From positions 3,655,412 to 3,719,411 of the forward strand of contig NC_018012.1 in NCBI RefSeq assembly GCF_000227745.2: a DNA stretch of 64,000 nucleotides. Direction: 5' to 3'. Both the position numbers and the translations under genes were made by a program. This DNA is from Thiocystis violascens DSM 198. Its GTDB lineage: Bacteria > Pseudomonadota > Gammaproteobacteria > Chromatiales > Chromatiaceae. The notes below the pieces were generated by a model. The model did not search any database. It was not told the DNA's origin and was given only the letters and a program-made list of their open reading frames with translations. Position 1 is the stretch's first letter, and each line of letters opens with the position of its first letter. Below are positions 56,268-64,000 of the stretch, piece after piece.

Positions 56268-56926
56268 ATACACTGGCATGGTCCAACTTCCGCCAGGGCA
56301 TCGGCTATCAGGGCCTGCTGCTGGGGGGCACCGTGGCGCTCGCCGCCACCCTGCTGGTCGTCGCCGACCGGGTGACGCGCGAGCCCATCGCCCAGCGGCT
56401 GGCCGAGGACATGAAGGCATCGCTGGAGCAGGTCATTCCGTCGGCACTGCACGAGAACGACCTGCTGGCCAACACTCTCACCCTGAACGACACCAGCGGA
56501 GCCCCGACACTGGTCTATCGAGCCTTGGTCGGAGGACAGGTGACTGCGGTCGCCTTTCAAGTCACGGGCAACGGCTACGCTGGCGAGATCGCCGTCATCC
56601 TCGGGGTCGCGGCCGACGGCAAGGTTCTGGGCGCGCGCGTCCTGTCGCACAAGGAAACGCCCGGACTCGGCGACAAGATCGAGATCGCCAAGGACGACTG
56701 GATACTCGCATTCGACGGACTCTCGCTCGACAACCCACCGGCGGAACGCTGGGGGGTCAAGAAGGACGGCGGCGACTTCGACCAATTCAGTGGGGCCACC
56801 ATCACCCCGCGCGCAGTGGTCCGCGCGCTCAAGGGCGGGCTGGAATTCTTCGCCGCCCAGCGCGATACGCTCACCGCCCCGCCCGTGATTTCAGTCAACG
56901 GCGGCCAACTGACCACTGACCACTGA
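56264..56926 (+). CDS. rnfG: Rnf complex subunit G
   Basis: Single-pass membrane protein with a periplasmic FMN domain. The anchor helix is at residues 17-35 and the covalent flavin Thr179 is in SGATITPRAV. It has 220 residues. The last five codons and the stop codon lie inside a tandem ACTGACC repeat, so the natural C-terminus may have been altered by repeat expansion. Confidence 0.93.
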   Translation: MNTLAWSNFRQGIGYQGLLLGGTVALAATLLVVADRVTREPIAQRLAEDMKASLEQVIPSALHENDLLANTLTLNDTSGAPTLVYRALVGGQVTAVAFQVTGNGYAGEIAVILGVAADGKVLGARVLSHKETPGLGDKIEIAKDDWILAFDGLSLDNPPAERWGVKKDGGDFDQFSGATITPRAVVRALKGGLEFFAAQRDTLTAPPVISVNGGQLTTDH

Positions 56927-56942
56927 CCACTGACCACTGACC
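56908..56942. repeat. Five tandem ACTGACC heptamers across the rnfG stop codon
   Basis: Exactly five uninterrupted copies of ACTGACC (56908-56942). The rnfG TGA (56924-56926) is inside the third copy, and the tract fills most of the rnfG-rnfE gap. Confidence 0.95.
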
Positions 56943-56961
56943 AAAACAACCGGCGACCATC

Positions 56962-57663
56962 ATGACAACAGCGACAGACAAAACAGCAGGCATCCAATGG
57001 GGCCGAATCGCGCGCGACGGTCTCTGGTCCAACAACGTCGTCCTCAGCCAGAGTCTGGCGCTCTGTCCGACACTGGCCGTGACCGGGACCGCCACCAACG
57101 GACTCGGCATGGGGCTGGCGACCACGGCGGTCCTGCTGGCGTCTAATATACTGATCTCGCTGATCCGCGACCTGGTCACGCCGGAGGTCCGCATCCCGGT
57201 CTATATCGTGGTGATCGCCACCCTAGTCACCCTGGTGGATCTCGGGCTCAACGCCTACGCCCACGAGTTGCATAAGGTGCTGGGGCTATTCATTGCGCTG
57301 ATTGTGGTCAATTGCGCCATCCTGGGGCGCGCCGAAGCCTTCGCCTCGAAAAACCCGGTTGCGTCCGCCGCGCTCGATGGACTCATGATGGGGCTTGGAT
57401 TCACGGCCATCCTGGTGGTGCTCGGCGGCGTGCGCGAGATCGTCGGCAGCGGCACCCTCTTCGCGGGCGCCTCGCTGTTGCTCGGACAGGCGATGTCCTT
57501 CCTCGAACTTACCCTGATCCCGGACTATCGCGGCTTCCTGCTTGCCATCCTCCCCCCCGGCGGCTTCCTGGCCCTAGGCTTTCTGCTCGCAGGCAAGCGG
57601 GTCATCGATGCCCGCGCGGCGGAGGCCAAACGGCGTGAATCGCTAGCCTTGAAGACGGCTTAA
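56962..57663 (+). CDS. rnfE: Rnf complex subunit E
   Basis: Membrane subunit, paralogue of RnfA with inverted topology. WSNNVVLSQSLALCPTLAVT and IVVNCAILGRAEAFA hold the Cys ligands of the shared iron-sulfur centre. It has 233 residues. It is separated from rnfG by 35 bp containing the heptamer tract, instead of the usual close junction. Confidence 0.95.
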   Translation: MTTATDKTAGIQWGRIARDGLWSNNVVLSQSLALCPTLAVTGTATNGLGMGLATTAVLLASNILISLIRDLVTPEVRIPVYIVVIATLVTLVDLGLNAYAHELHKVLGLFIALIVVNCAILGRAEAFASKNPVASAALDGLMMGLGFTAILVVLGGVREIVGSGTLFAGASLLLGQAMSFLELTLIPDYRGFLLAILPPGGFLALGFLLAGKRVIDARAAEAKRRESLALKTA

Positions 57664-57687
57664 CCAAAACCGGAGGTCATCGATCCC

Positions 57688-57966
57688 ATGCACATTGGCG
57701 TCGCCTACGCGGACAAATTCAAACAGACCTGGCTCAAACTCGACGTGCCGGACGACAGCACGGTACGGAATGCGATCGAACGCTCCGGCCTGCTCAACCA
57801 GTTCCCGGACATCGACCTCGCGAGCAACAAGGTCGGCATCTTCGGCAAGATCGTCCCGCTCGACACCCGCTTGAGTGACGGCAACCGGGTCGAGATCTAC
57901 CGACCCATCACCGCCGACCCGGAAACCGTCGAGCGGCGCGACCGGGACACGGATGTAGAGGATTAG
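57688..57966 (+). CDS. rnfH: RnfH-family (UPF0125) small protein
   Basis: Protein of 92 residues with a ubiquitin-like beta-grasp fold (VRNAIERSGLL, KVGIFGKIVPLDTRLSDGNRVEIYRP). The family is often encoded at the end of rnf operons, though its role in the complex is unknown. GGAGG lies 12 bp upstream of the ATG. It is the last gene of the NifA-controlled cluster. Confidence 0.92.
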   Translation: MHIGVAYADKFKQTWLKLDVPDDSTVRNAIERSGLLNQFPDIDLASNKVGIFGKIVPLDTRLSDGNRVEIYRPITADPETVERRDRDTDVED

Positions 57967-58303
57967 ATCCCAACCTCTCGATGCCAGCGGCGGAGCCGCG
58001 TCCTCCCCTGGAATCGCCGAATTACACTCGGTGTTTCGGCCGCCCGGCCGGAGCGAAGAAACCGAGCACCGATCGGCAATCCAAATCGGATGCGCTAACA
58101 TTCCGTCAGGATGTTGGATACAATCCAGCGCTCCGGATAGCAAACTCCAATATCGTTATTCTCGGGAGCCATCGTCCCGCCCCCTGCCCTGGATGGACCC
58201 TCGCCCAGTCAATGCTCTCTCCGGGCGCGCTTCCGCGATGTTCCCGGAGAACGGAACGGGCATCGCGTTGCGCGAACCGACTCCCTCATCGAGGATCTCT
58301 AAC
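57967..58303. other. Intergenic region, 337 bp
   Basis: Contains one TGGAATCGCCGA repeat copy (58006-58037) and the presumed promoter of yajD-rlmKL. A TACAAT at 58119 is a possible -10 box, but no good -35 accompanies it. No gene is seen. Confidence 0.5.
58006..58037 (+). repeat. Copy of the TGGAATCGCCGAG... repeat
   Basis: CCCTGGAATCGCCGAATTAC followed by ACTCGGTGTTTC; a diverged form of the 29999-30030 sequence with the same internal palindrome. Confidence 0.65.
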
Positions 58304-58726
58304 ATGGCCACGACCAACGGCCCACGCCACGGAAAAACCGGCAAACCCATCGACAGCGCCAAGCTCGACCGCGTCGTCGCGGACGCGCGCAAGGCCGGCG
58401 AGGAGCGTGCGGCGGGTTACCGCGACCAGGCGCTCAAACTCTATCCCTGGGTCTGCGGGCGCTGCGCGCGGACTTTCACCCGCGAAAATCTGCGCGAGCT
58501 GACGGTTCATCACAAGGATATGGACCACGATAACAATCCGCCCGATGGCAGCAACTGGGAGTTGTTGTGTCTCTACTGCCACGACAACGAGCATCAGAAG
58601 TACGAGGAACATCTCGCCGCGCTGGCCGCCGGTCGCGGCGGCGCGCGCAGCAGCGGCGGGACCGCGAAACAGACGACCCACAATCCGTTCGAGGCGCTCG
58701 CTGGCCTGCTCAAGAAGGACGATTAG
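58304..58726 (+). CDS. yajD: YajD-like HNH nuclease
   Basis: Small HNH-family protein of 140 residues. A C-x2-C zinc knuckle (CGRCARTF), VHHKDMDHDNN with the catalytic His pair and Asn, then a second C-x2-C region (CLYCHDNEH). The gammaproteobacterial YajD family has no proven substrate. The start ATG at 58304 follows GAGG. rlmKL begins 6 bp downstream, so the two genes are co-transcribed. Confidence 0.88.
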   Translation: MATTNGPRHGKTGKPIDSAKLDRVVADARKAGEERAAGYRDQALKLYPWVCGRCARTFTRENLRELTVHHKDMDHDNNPPDGSNWELLCLYCHDNEHQKYEEHLAALAAGRGGARSSGGTAKQTTHNPFEALAGLLKKDD

Positions 58727-58732
58727 ACCCGC

Positions 58733-60895
58733 ATGTCCCCTCACCTTTTTTTCGCATCCGCCCCGAAGCACATGGGCAGTCTGCTCGCCGAGGAACTCAT
58801 CCGGCTCGGCATGTCCGACGCCACCGAGACGCGCGGCGGCGCGCGCTTCTCAGGCCGATTGGAAGACGGTTATCGAGCCTGTCTCTGGTCGCGGGTCGCC
58901 AATCGCATCCTGTTGCCCTTGGGCCAGTCTCCGGCCGTCGGGCCTGACGATCTCTACGCGGCGGCGGCGGACATTCGCTGGGAGGACCATCTGACGCCGG
59001 AGCACACCTTCGCGGTCCAGTTCGACGGCGACCTGAAAGGCATCAATCATCCGCACTTCGCCGTGCTGCGGGTCAAGGATGCGATCGCCGACCACTTCAT
59101 GAGCCGGCTCGGGCGGCGTCCGAGCGTCGATCAGGATCATCCCGACCTGCGCATCCATGTCTACGCCCATCAGGACAGCGTCGGCATCAGTCTCGACCTA
59201 TCCGGCGACTCGCTGCATCTGCGCGGCTATCGCGACGAAGGCTCGGCGGCCCCGCTGAAGGAAAATCTCGCCGCCGCCCTGCTGCTGCGCGCCGGCTGGC
59301 CGGAGATTGCCGCCGAAGGCGGCGCGCTGCTCGACCCCATGTGCGGCTCGGGCACGCTCGTCATCGAGGGCGCCCTGATCGCGGCCGACATCGCACCCGG
59401 ATTGCTGCGCGAGCGCTTCGGCTTCCACGGCTGGACCCAGTTCGATGACACGGTCTGGCAACGCCTGCTTGACGAGGCCCACATTCGCCGCGACGCCGGT
59501 TTAAAACGACTCGGCGCGCTGCGCGGTTACGACCAGAATCCCAACGCGATCCGCGCCTCCATCCACCATCTGGCTCGGGCCGGGCTTGAGGGCCTGGCGC
59601 ATTTCGAGCGGCGCGAGCTGTCCGACTGCCGGCCGGGCCGGGTCGAGGACGAGGGCCTGGTCATCGTCAATCCGCCCTATGGCGAGCGCCTGGGGGAAGA
59701 GGACGAACTGCCGGCCCTCTACGCCCGCCTGGGCTCGGTCCTCAAGGATCGCTTCCTCGGCTGGCGCGCGGCGGTCTTCACCGGCACACCGGATTTGGGC
59801 AAGTACATGGGTCTGCGGGCGGTCAGAATGCACACGCTCTATAACGGACCCATCGAGTGCAAGCTCCTGCACTTTCAGGTCGAACCACAGTATTTCGTCA
59901 CCAACCAGCCGCGCCCATTGCCGCCGGAAGCGCGCAGTCCGAGCGCCGACATGCTCGCCAACCGGCTCAAAAAGAACCTGAAGGCGCTGCGCAAATGGCA
60001 GCGCGACGAGCAGATCGACTGTCTGCGCCTCTATGACGCCGATCTGCCCGAATACGCGCTCGCCGTGGACATCTATGCCGGCAAGCAGCGCTGGGTGCAG
60101 GTGCAGGAATACGCCGCGCCCGCCAGCATCGATCCAAAAAAGGCCCGCCACCGTCTGCGCGAGGCGTTGGGGCTCATCCCGGAAGTCCTGGAAGTGCCTG
60201 GCGAGCAGGTTTACTTCAAGGTGCGTCAGCCCCAAAAGGGGTCGAACCAGTACGAGCGCCTCGACGAGACCGGCCATTTTCACGAAGTCGCCGAGGGCGG
60301 GCATCGTTTCCTGGTCAATTTCGAGGATTATCTGGATACCGGTCTGTTCCTGGACCATCGCGACGTGCGCCGACTGATCGGCACGCTGGCGCCGGGCAAG
60401 CGTTTCCTGAATCTGTTCGGCTATACCGGCACGGCGACCGTCTACGCGGCCAGGTCTGGCGCCCTTTCCAGCACCACGGTGGACATGTCGAACACCTATC
60501 TCGACTGGGCACAGAGCAATCTGACCCTGAACGGAATCGATCTGGAGCAACACGAACTGGTCCAGGCCGACTGTCTGCGCTGGCTGGACCGCACGGCTGG
60601 CCGACGACAGTACGACCTGATCTTTCTCGATCCGCCGAGCTTTTCGACCTCCAAGCGGATGTACGGCACGCTCGATATTCAGCGCGATCATGTGAGCCTG
60701 ATCCATTCCACGCTGCGCCTGCTGGAGCCGGACGGAGTGCTGATCTTCTCCAACAACCTGCGCCGCTTCCGCATCGATCTGGAGGGGTTGGCGGGGCTGG
60801 AGGTGACTGACATCAGCGCCGAGACCCTGCCGCGGGATTTTGCCCGGAATCCGCGGATCCACAATTGCTGGAAGATCCGTTATCCGGGCGCGTGA
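58733..60895 (+). CDS. rlmL: Bifunctional 23S rRNA methyltransferase RlmKL
   Basis: Fused enzyme. The N-terminal THUMP plus RlmL half methylates G2445 at N2 (VNPPYGERLG catalytic motif, MCGSGTLVIEGA SAM loop). The C-terminal RlmK half methylates G2069 at N7 (LFGYTGTATVYAA, DPPSFSTSKR). It has 720 residues, like E. coli. Its stop codon is exactly where the sequence related to a restriction-modification methylase begins on the other strand. Confidence 0.95.
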   Translation: MSPHLFFASAPKHMGSLLAEELIRLGMSDATETRGGARFSGRLEDGYRACLWSRVANRILLPLGQSPAVGPDDLYAAAADIRWEDHLTPEHTFAVQFDGDLKGINHPHFAVLRVKDAIADHFMSRLGRRPSVDQDHPDLRIHVYAHQDSVGISLDLSGDSLHLRGYRDEGSAAPLKENLAAALLLRAGWPEIAAEGGALLDPMCGSGTLVIEGALIAADIAPGLLRERFGFHGWTQFDDTVWQRLLDEAHIRRDAGLKRLGALRGYDQNPNAIRASIHHLARAGLEGLAHFERRELSDCRPGRVEDEGLVIVNPPYGERLGEEDELPALYARLGSVLKDRFLGWRAAVFTGTPDLGKYMGLRAVRMHTLYNGPIECKLLHFQVEPQYFVTNQPRPLPPEARSPSADMLANRLKKNLKALRKWQRDEQIDCLRLYDADLPEYALAVDIYAGKQRWVQVQEYAAPASIDPKKARHRLREALGLIPEVLEVPGEQVYFKVRQPQKGSNQYERLDETGHFHEVAEGGHRFLVNFEDYLDTGLFLDHRDVRRLIGTLAPGKRFLNLFGYTGTATVYAARSGALSSTTVDMSNTYLDWAQSNLTLNGIDLEQHELVQADCLRWLDRTAGRRQYDLIFLDPPSFSTSKRMYGTLDIQRDHVSLIHSTLRLLEPDGVLIFSNNLRRFRIDLEGLAGLEVTDISAETLPRDFARNPRIHNCWKIRYPGA

Positions 60896-61019
60896 AAATT
60901 GCTCCACGTGCCTCGGCTTCCTTGGCTTCGGACAGCCATTCGATGGCGGCGGAAACCTTGGGAGACCGGGAGATCGTTAAATCGCCGACCAAATCAAACG
61001 CGAGCTGCTGATGTGTCAA
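60888..61019 (-). pseudogene. N-terminal remnant of a probable Eco57I-type DNA methyltransferase
   Basis: About 44 codons on the minus strand, from a TTG at 61019 placed 5 bp after the nuclease stop. They encode THQQLAFDLVGDLTISRS and onward to EAEARGAIFTR. The last words resemble the RGxxFTP-like opening of Eco57I-family methylases. The similarity ends at the rlmL stop codon, beyond which the frame is only antisense to rlmL. The rest of the gene appears deleted. The family call is from memory. Confidence 0.45.
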
Positions 61020-61024
61020 ATGAG

Positions 61025-61729
61025 TCAGCCCAGTTGACTGGGAGAGCAGAGTGCATTTTCCAGTTCTTCCACATCGACGAACGCATGATAGACGCCAAAG
61101 CGTTCGAGTGATTCGGGTAGCCCAAGGAAAGCATGAATCAGTTTCGCTACACCCACCCACTCGGCGGCGCTGGATGGCCCTTTCATGTCTCTGGCATTGT
61201 AGAAGTCAAGGAAGACGAGGCGAGAAGGAAGTTCGTTGACATGTGCGACAAGGTATTGATGTGCAAGGCGGTTCACATATTGGTAGAAATGCTCTGACCA
61301 AACTTTGTTTGAGCGCGGGGCATAGAATACGCGCGCTTCCTCAAGCGCGGCATCAATGATCGCTCTGGACTTTAGGCCAGCTTTCGATGGAGGTGACAAG
61401 ACCTCCGCGACATGCGCCTTGGCTTCGACGAGGACGAACCTCTCTCGATTCGTGACGGCCAGCCCATCCCAAACCGGACCGCGACGGGGCCAGAAATCCG
61501 TCAGGTCGCGGATCGGAAACTCGCCGATACCAAGCATCCTGAAAGCCGCTTCATCGCGATACTCCGCAAAGTGCGTGAAGCCAATTGGCGAGCACCAAGC
61601 GAGCGTTTCATCCTCCTCGATGGCACCCGCATCGCGGAGTGCCTGCTCGATGAGATGAGGTGCCTTGGCGACGGCAATCTGGAGCCAGCGCTGGCTTCCG
61701 GCTGTTGCGAACTCGGGTTCCTTGGGCAT
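61025..61729 (-). CDS. Putative PD-(D/E)XK nuclease-like protein
   Basis: Protein of 234 residues, probably soluble. A candidate catalytic core is WDG (Asp88) followed by FVLVEAKAH (Glu102, Lys104), the spacing of a PD-(D/E)XK fold. No transmembrane or DNA-binding segment is obvious. Sample rows inside the gene are about 47-50 % GC, clearly lower than the neighbours, which suggests horizontal acquisition. It lies 15 bp after lpdA on the same strand and directly before the methylase remnant, so it may be the restriction half of a broken system. The exact family is not recognised. Confidence 0.65.
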   Translation of the reverse strand: MPKEPEFATAGSQRWLQIAVAKAPHLIEQALRDAGAIEEDETLAWCSPIGFTHFAEYRDEAAFRMLGIGEFPIRDLTDFWPRRGPVWDGLAVTNRERFVLVEAKAHVAEVLSPPSKAGLKSRAIIDAALEEARVFYAPRSNKVWSEHFYQYVNRLAHQYLVAHVNELPSRLVFLDFYNARDMKGPSSAAEWVGVAKLIHAFLGLPESLERFGVYHAFVDVEELENALCSPSQLG

Positions 61730-61744
61730 GGATTTGGATGCACC

Positions 61745-63457
61745 CTAACGCTTCTTCGGCGCAATCAAATCCGTAATCGACCCATGCGCCATCTCCGCCG
61801 CCAGCCCGATGGTTTCGCACAGGGTCGGATGTGGGTGGATGGTCAGCCCGATGTCTTCCATGTCCGCGCCCATCTCCAGCGCCAGCACGGCCTCGCCGAT
61901 CAGTTCGCCGGCGTTGGGTCCGGCGATGCCGGCCCCAAGGATGCGCTTGGTCTCGGGGTCGAACAGCAGCTTGGTCATGCCCTCGTCGCGATGGATGCCG
62001 AGCGCGCGGCCGCTCGCGGCCCAGGGGAAGACGCCTTTTTCGTAGGGGATGCCGTCGGCCTTGGCCTTGGTTTCGGTCAGCCCCATCCAGGCGACCTCGG
62101 GGTCGGTGTAGGCGACCGAGGGAATGGTCAGCGGGTCGAAGAGCGCGGGCAGTCCGGCGATCACCTCAGCGGCGACCTTGGCCTCGTGAGTCGCCTTGTG
62201 GGCCAGCATCGGGCCGCCAACCACGTCGCCAATGGCGAAGATGTTGGGCACGTTGGTGCGCATGTGCTGATCGACCTTGATGAAGCCATGCTGATCGACC
62301 TTGACCCCGGCGGCCTCGGCATTGATCAGCTTGCCGTTGGGCAGACGGCCCACCGCGACCAGCACCTTGTCGTAGGTCGACTCGCCGGGATGCTTGCCCT
62401 CGAAGACGGCCTTGATGCCCTCGGCGCTGGCGCTCAGACTGGCGACCTTGGTTTCCAGCATGATCCGGTCGTAGCGTTTCTTGATGATCTTCTCGACACA
62501 GCGGACCAGATCCAGGTCGCAGCCGGGCATGAGTTGGTCCTTGAACTCCACCACGTCGATCTTCGAGCCGAGCGCGCTGTAGACGCTCGCCATCTCCAGA
62601 CCGATGATGCCGCCCCCGACGATCAGCATCCGCTCCGGCACATCGGCCAGCGCGAGCGCGTCGGTGGAGTCCATGACGCGCGGATCTTCATGCGGAAAGC
62701 CGGGGATTTTGATCGAGGACGAACCGCAGGCGATGATGGCCTGGTCGAACTGGATGCGTACCCGGCCTTCCTTGGTTTCGACACCGATGCGATTGGGCGA
62801 CTCGAAACGCCCGCTGCCCTGGATCACCTGCACCTTGCGCTGCTTGGCCATGGCGGCGAGTCCGCCGGTGAGCTTGGCGACCACCTGATTCTTGCCCGCG
62901 CGCATCTGGTCGAGATCGACCTCGGGGGCGGCGTAGGTGACGCCCATGACGCCCAGCGTTTTGACCTCTTCCATGATGACGGCGGTATGCAGCAGCGCCT
63001 TGGAGGGGATGCAGCCGACATTGAGACAGACCCCGCCGAGCGTTTCGTAACGCTCGATCAGGACCACTTTCTTGCCCAGATCGGCGGCGCGGAAGGCGGC
63101 GGTGTAGCCGCCGGGACCGGCGCCGAGGATCACGACCTCGGTCACCAGATCCGCCGGGCCTTGATCGCCGGCGACGTTTGCCGCGGCGCCGGATCTGACG
63201 CGGGCGGCGGCTTCGCTGTCGACCTCCAGCGTGAGGATGGCAGCGTTTTGCGAGACCCGGTCGCCAACCTTGACGCTGACGGACTTGACGGTTCCCGCGC
63301 ACGGAGCGGGAATTTCCATGGTCGTCTTGTCGCTTTCGAGGGCGATCAGTGACGCTTCTTCAGTGACTTGGTCGCCGGGCGATACCAGCACCTCGATGAC
63401 TTCCACATCCTTGAAGTCGCCGATATCCGGAACCTTGATTTCGATCGTTTCGTTCAT
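61745..63457 (-). CDS. lpdA: Dihydrolipoamide dehydrogenase with N-terminal lipoyl domain
   Basis: E3 component of 2-oxoacid dehydrogenase complexes. A lipoyl domain (residues 1-80; lipoylated Lys44 in ESDKTTMEI) is fused to a complete E3: FAD motif GAGPGG, redox disulfide Cys144/Cys149 in GGVCLNVGC, and a C-terminal HPHPTLCE His-Glu pair. It has 570 residues. Such lipoyl-E3 fusions accompany pyruvate dehydrogenase operons, but no aceE/aceF is present downstream; the E1/E2 genes would have to lie elsewhere. Confidence 0.95.
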   Translation of the reverse strand: MNETIEIKVPDIGDFKDVEVIEVLVSPGDQVTEEASLIALESDKTTMEIPAPCAGTVKSVSVKVGDRVSQNAAILTLEVDSEAAARVRSGAAANVAGDQGPADLVTEVVILGAGPGGYTAAFRAADLGKKVVLIERYETLGGVCLNVGCIPSKALLHTAVIMEEVKTLGVMGVTYAAPEVDLDQMRAGKNQVVAKLTGGLAAMAKQRKVQVIQGSGRFESPNRIGVETKEGRVRIQFDQAIIACGSSSIKIPGFPHEDPRVMDSTDALALADVPERMLIVGGGIIGLEMASVYSALGSKIDVVEFKDQLMPGCDLDLVRCVEKIIKKRYDRIMLETKVASLSASAEGIKAVFEGKHPGESTYDKVLVAVGRLPNGKLINAEAAGVKVDQHGFIKVDQHMRTNVPNIFAIGDVVGGPMLAHKATHEAKVAAEVIAGLPALFDPLTIPSVAYTDPEVAWMGLTETKAKADGIPYEKGVFPWAASGRALGIHRDEGMTKLLFDPETKRILGAGIAGPNAGELIGEAVLALEMGADMEDIGLTIHPHPTLCETIGLAAEMAHGSITDLIAPKKR

Positions 63458-63690
63458 GGTGCAATATTTCTCTATGGCCTGAAGCGGCGCTGGGTGATCA
63501 ATGAATTCGATTGGGAGGGAATGCTAAACGATCCGGGCGCGTGAGGCGAAGGTCTGCGTCGGATTGCTAAGGATGCGGAGCGCCGTCAGAGGCGTGACAC
63601 CGCAGAGCGGTATCACGAGAAATCATGTCGATCAATCCACGAACAACGGTTGGTGTCTGGGAGATCGCGGGAGACAACTTGGCAGGTGGT

Positions 63691-64000
63691 TCAGGTCGCC
63701 AGGAAGCGGTTAATCTCCAGCAGATGCATGGGCGGTTGGTTATTGCCATCCAGGGCCTCGTTCAGTGGGACCAACCGATTGGTCTTCCCCTGCTTGCCCG
63801 CGAGTACATGGCTCTTGCCATCAAGCGCCGCCTGGACGGCGAAGACGCCAAGTTCGGTGGCCAGATAGCGATCCAGCGCCACTGGCGAGCCGCCGCGCTG
63901 GACATGACCCAGCACGCAGGTGCGCGTCTCGAAGCCGTGGCCCTCGATGTCCGCCGCCACCCGGCTCACGCCCCCTTCGCAGGCGCCTTCGGCCACGACA
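63691..64000 (-). CDS. pfkA: ATP-type 6-phosphofructokinase, C-terminal part (5' end outside window)
   Basis: Runs off the right edge. The visible 103 codons (EGACEGG, then GHVQRGGSPVALDRYLATELG, and a C-terminal NEALDGNNQPPMHLLEINRFLAT) match the C-terminal lobe of group A phosphofructokinases. The active-site region that would separate ATP from PPi dependence is outside the window, so the phosphoryl donor is inferred from overall similarity only. It shares strand and neighbourhood with lpdA, with a 233-bp gap. Confidence 0.8.
   Translation of the reverse strand, partial: VVAEGACEGGVSRVAADIEGHGFETRTCVLGHVQRGGSPVALDRYLATELGVFAVQAALDGKSHVLAGKQGKTNRLVPLNEALDGNNQPPMHLLEINRFLAT

Noticed and set aside
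56908..56942. Phase variation of the RnfG length by heptamer slippage
   Set aside because: The stop TGA arises in the third repeat from the fixed entry frame, so gain or loss of distal copies does not change the protein unless fewer than three remain.
58119..58124. TACAAT as a -10 promoter box for yajD
   Set aside because: No acceptable -35 hexamer at 16-18 bp spacing.
61412..63352. 646-codon open frame antisense to lpdA
   Set aside because: Shadow of lpdA; repetitive His/Asp/Leu-rich composition and no family resemblance.

Overview
The window is a GC-rich, gene-dense bacterial chromosome segment. The evidence points to a gammaproteobacterium, and probably to a purple sulfur bacterium of the Chromatiaceae or a close relative. 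The reasons are: the E. coli-like block ubiI-ubiH-pepP-UPF0149 / zapA-ssrS(6S RNA)-fau; nifLA lying back to back with rnfABCDGE, as in nitrogen-fixing gammaproteobacteria; a PPi-dependent phosphofructokinase; and several families of short palindromic intergenic repeats. The family assignment is inference, because no 16S or photosynthesis gene is present.

Layout. 1-4.9 kb: 3' end of mrcB (PBP1B), a TPR lipoprotein, yoaA helicase and a 1-Cys peroxiredoxin closed by a strong terminator. 5-13.4 kb (minus strand): hrpA carrying an in-frame 135-bp inverted-repeat insertion, a two-REC protein with degenerate GGDEF/EAL domains, and metG. 13.6-16.4 kb: two exported or uncharacterised proteins, then an intact IS5-type insertion sequence with 16-bp terminal repeats. 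16.6-28.9 kb: sucCD, a DUF29 protein, nadE-glnB, convergent bamD, then rluD-pgeF, gcvR-def and prc-gshA. 29-36.9 kb: two unusual secreted Met/Pro/charged proteins (28993 and 36096) flank sthA, a DUF1841 gene, nth, a lytic transglycosylase and a phosphomannomutase-type enzyme. 37-41.2 kb: ppa-moaC-engB, and pfp between two small unknown genes. 41.5-48.7 kb: ubiquinone/pepP block, division genes, 6S RNA, fau and an EAL-like/HDOD protein. 48.7-58 kb: nifL-nifA, divergent from rnfABCDGE-rnfH. 58.3-64 kb: yajD, rlmKL, a low-GC restriction-modification remnant, a lipoyl-domain lpdA and the 3' end of pfkA.

The most informative region is the nifL-rnfA intergenic space. A perfectly spaced sigma54 -24/-12 element sits 44 bp before rnfA. 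Upstream are two TGT-N10-ACA NifA sites exactly 42 bp apart, about four helical turns. The sensor-activator pair is encoded next door: a NifL without the H-box histidine and a NifA without the oxygen-sensing Cys motif. The simplest reading is that NifL/NifA directly switches on the Rnf electron-transfer complex, which supplies low-potential electrons to nitrogenase.

Other points of interest are the palindromic elements, one inside a coding gene and one supplying a stop codon; a heptanucleotide repeat across the rnfG stop codon; and a PD-(D/E)XK-like nuclease gene whose partner methylase appears to have been deleted up to the end of rlmKL.
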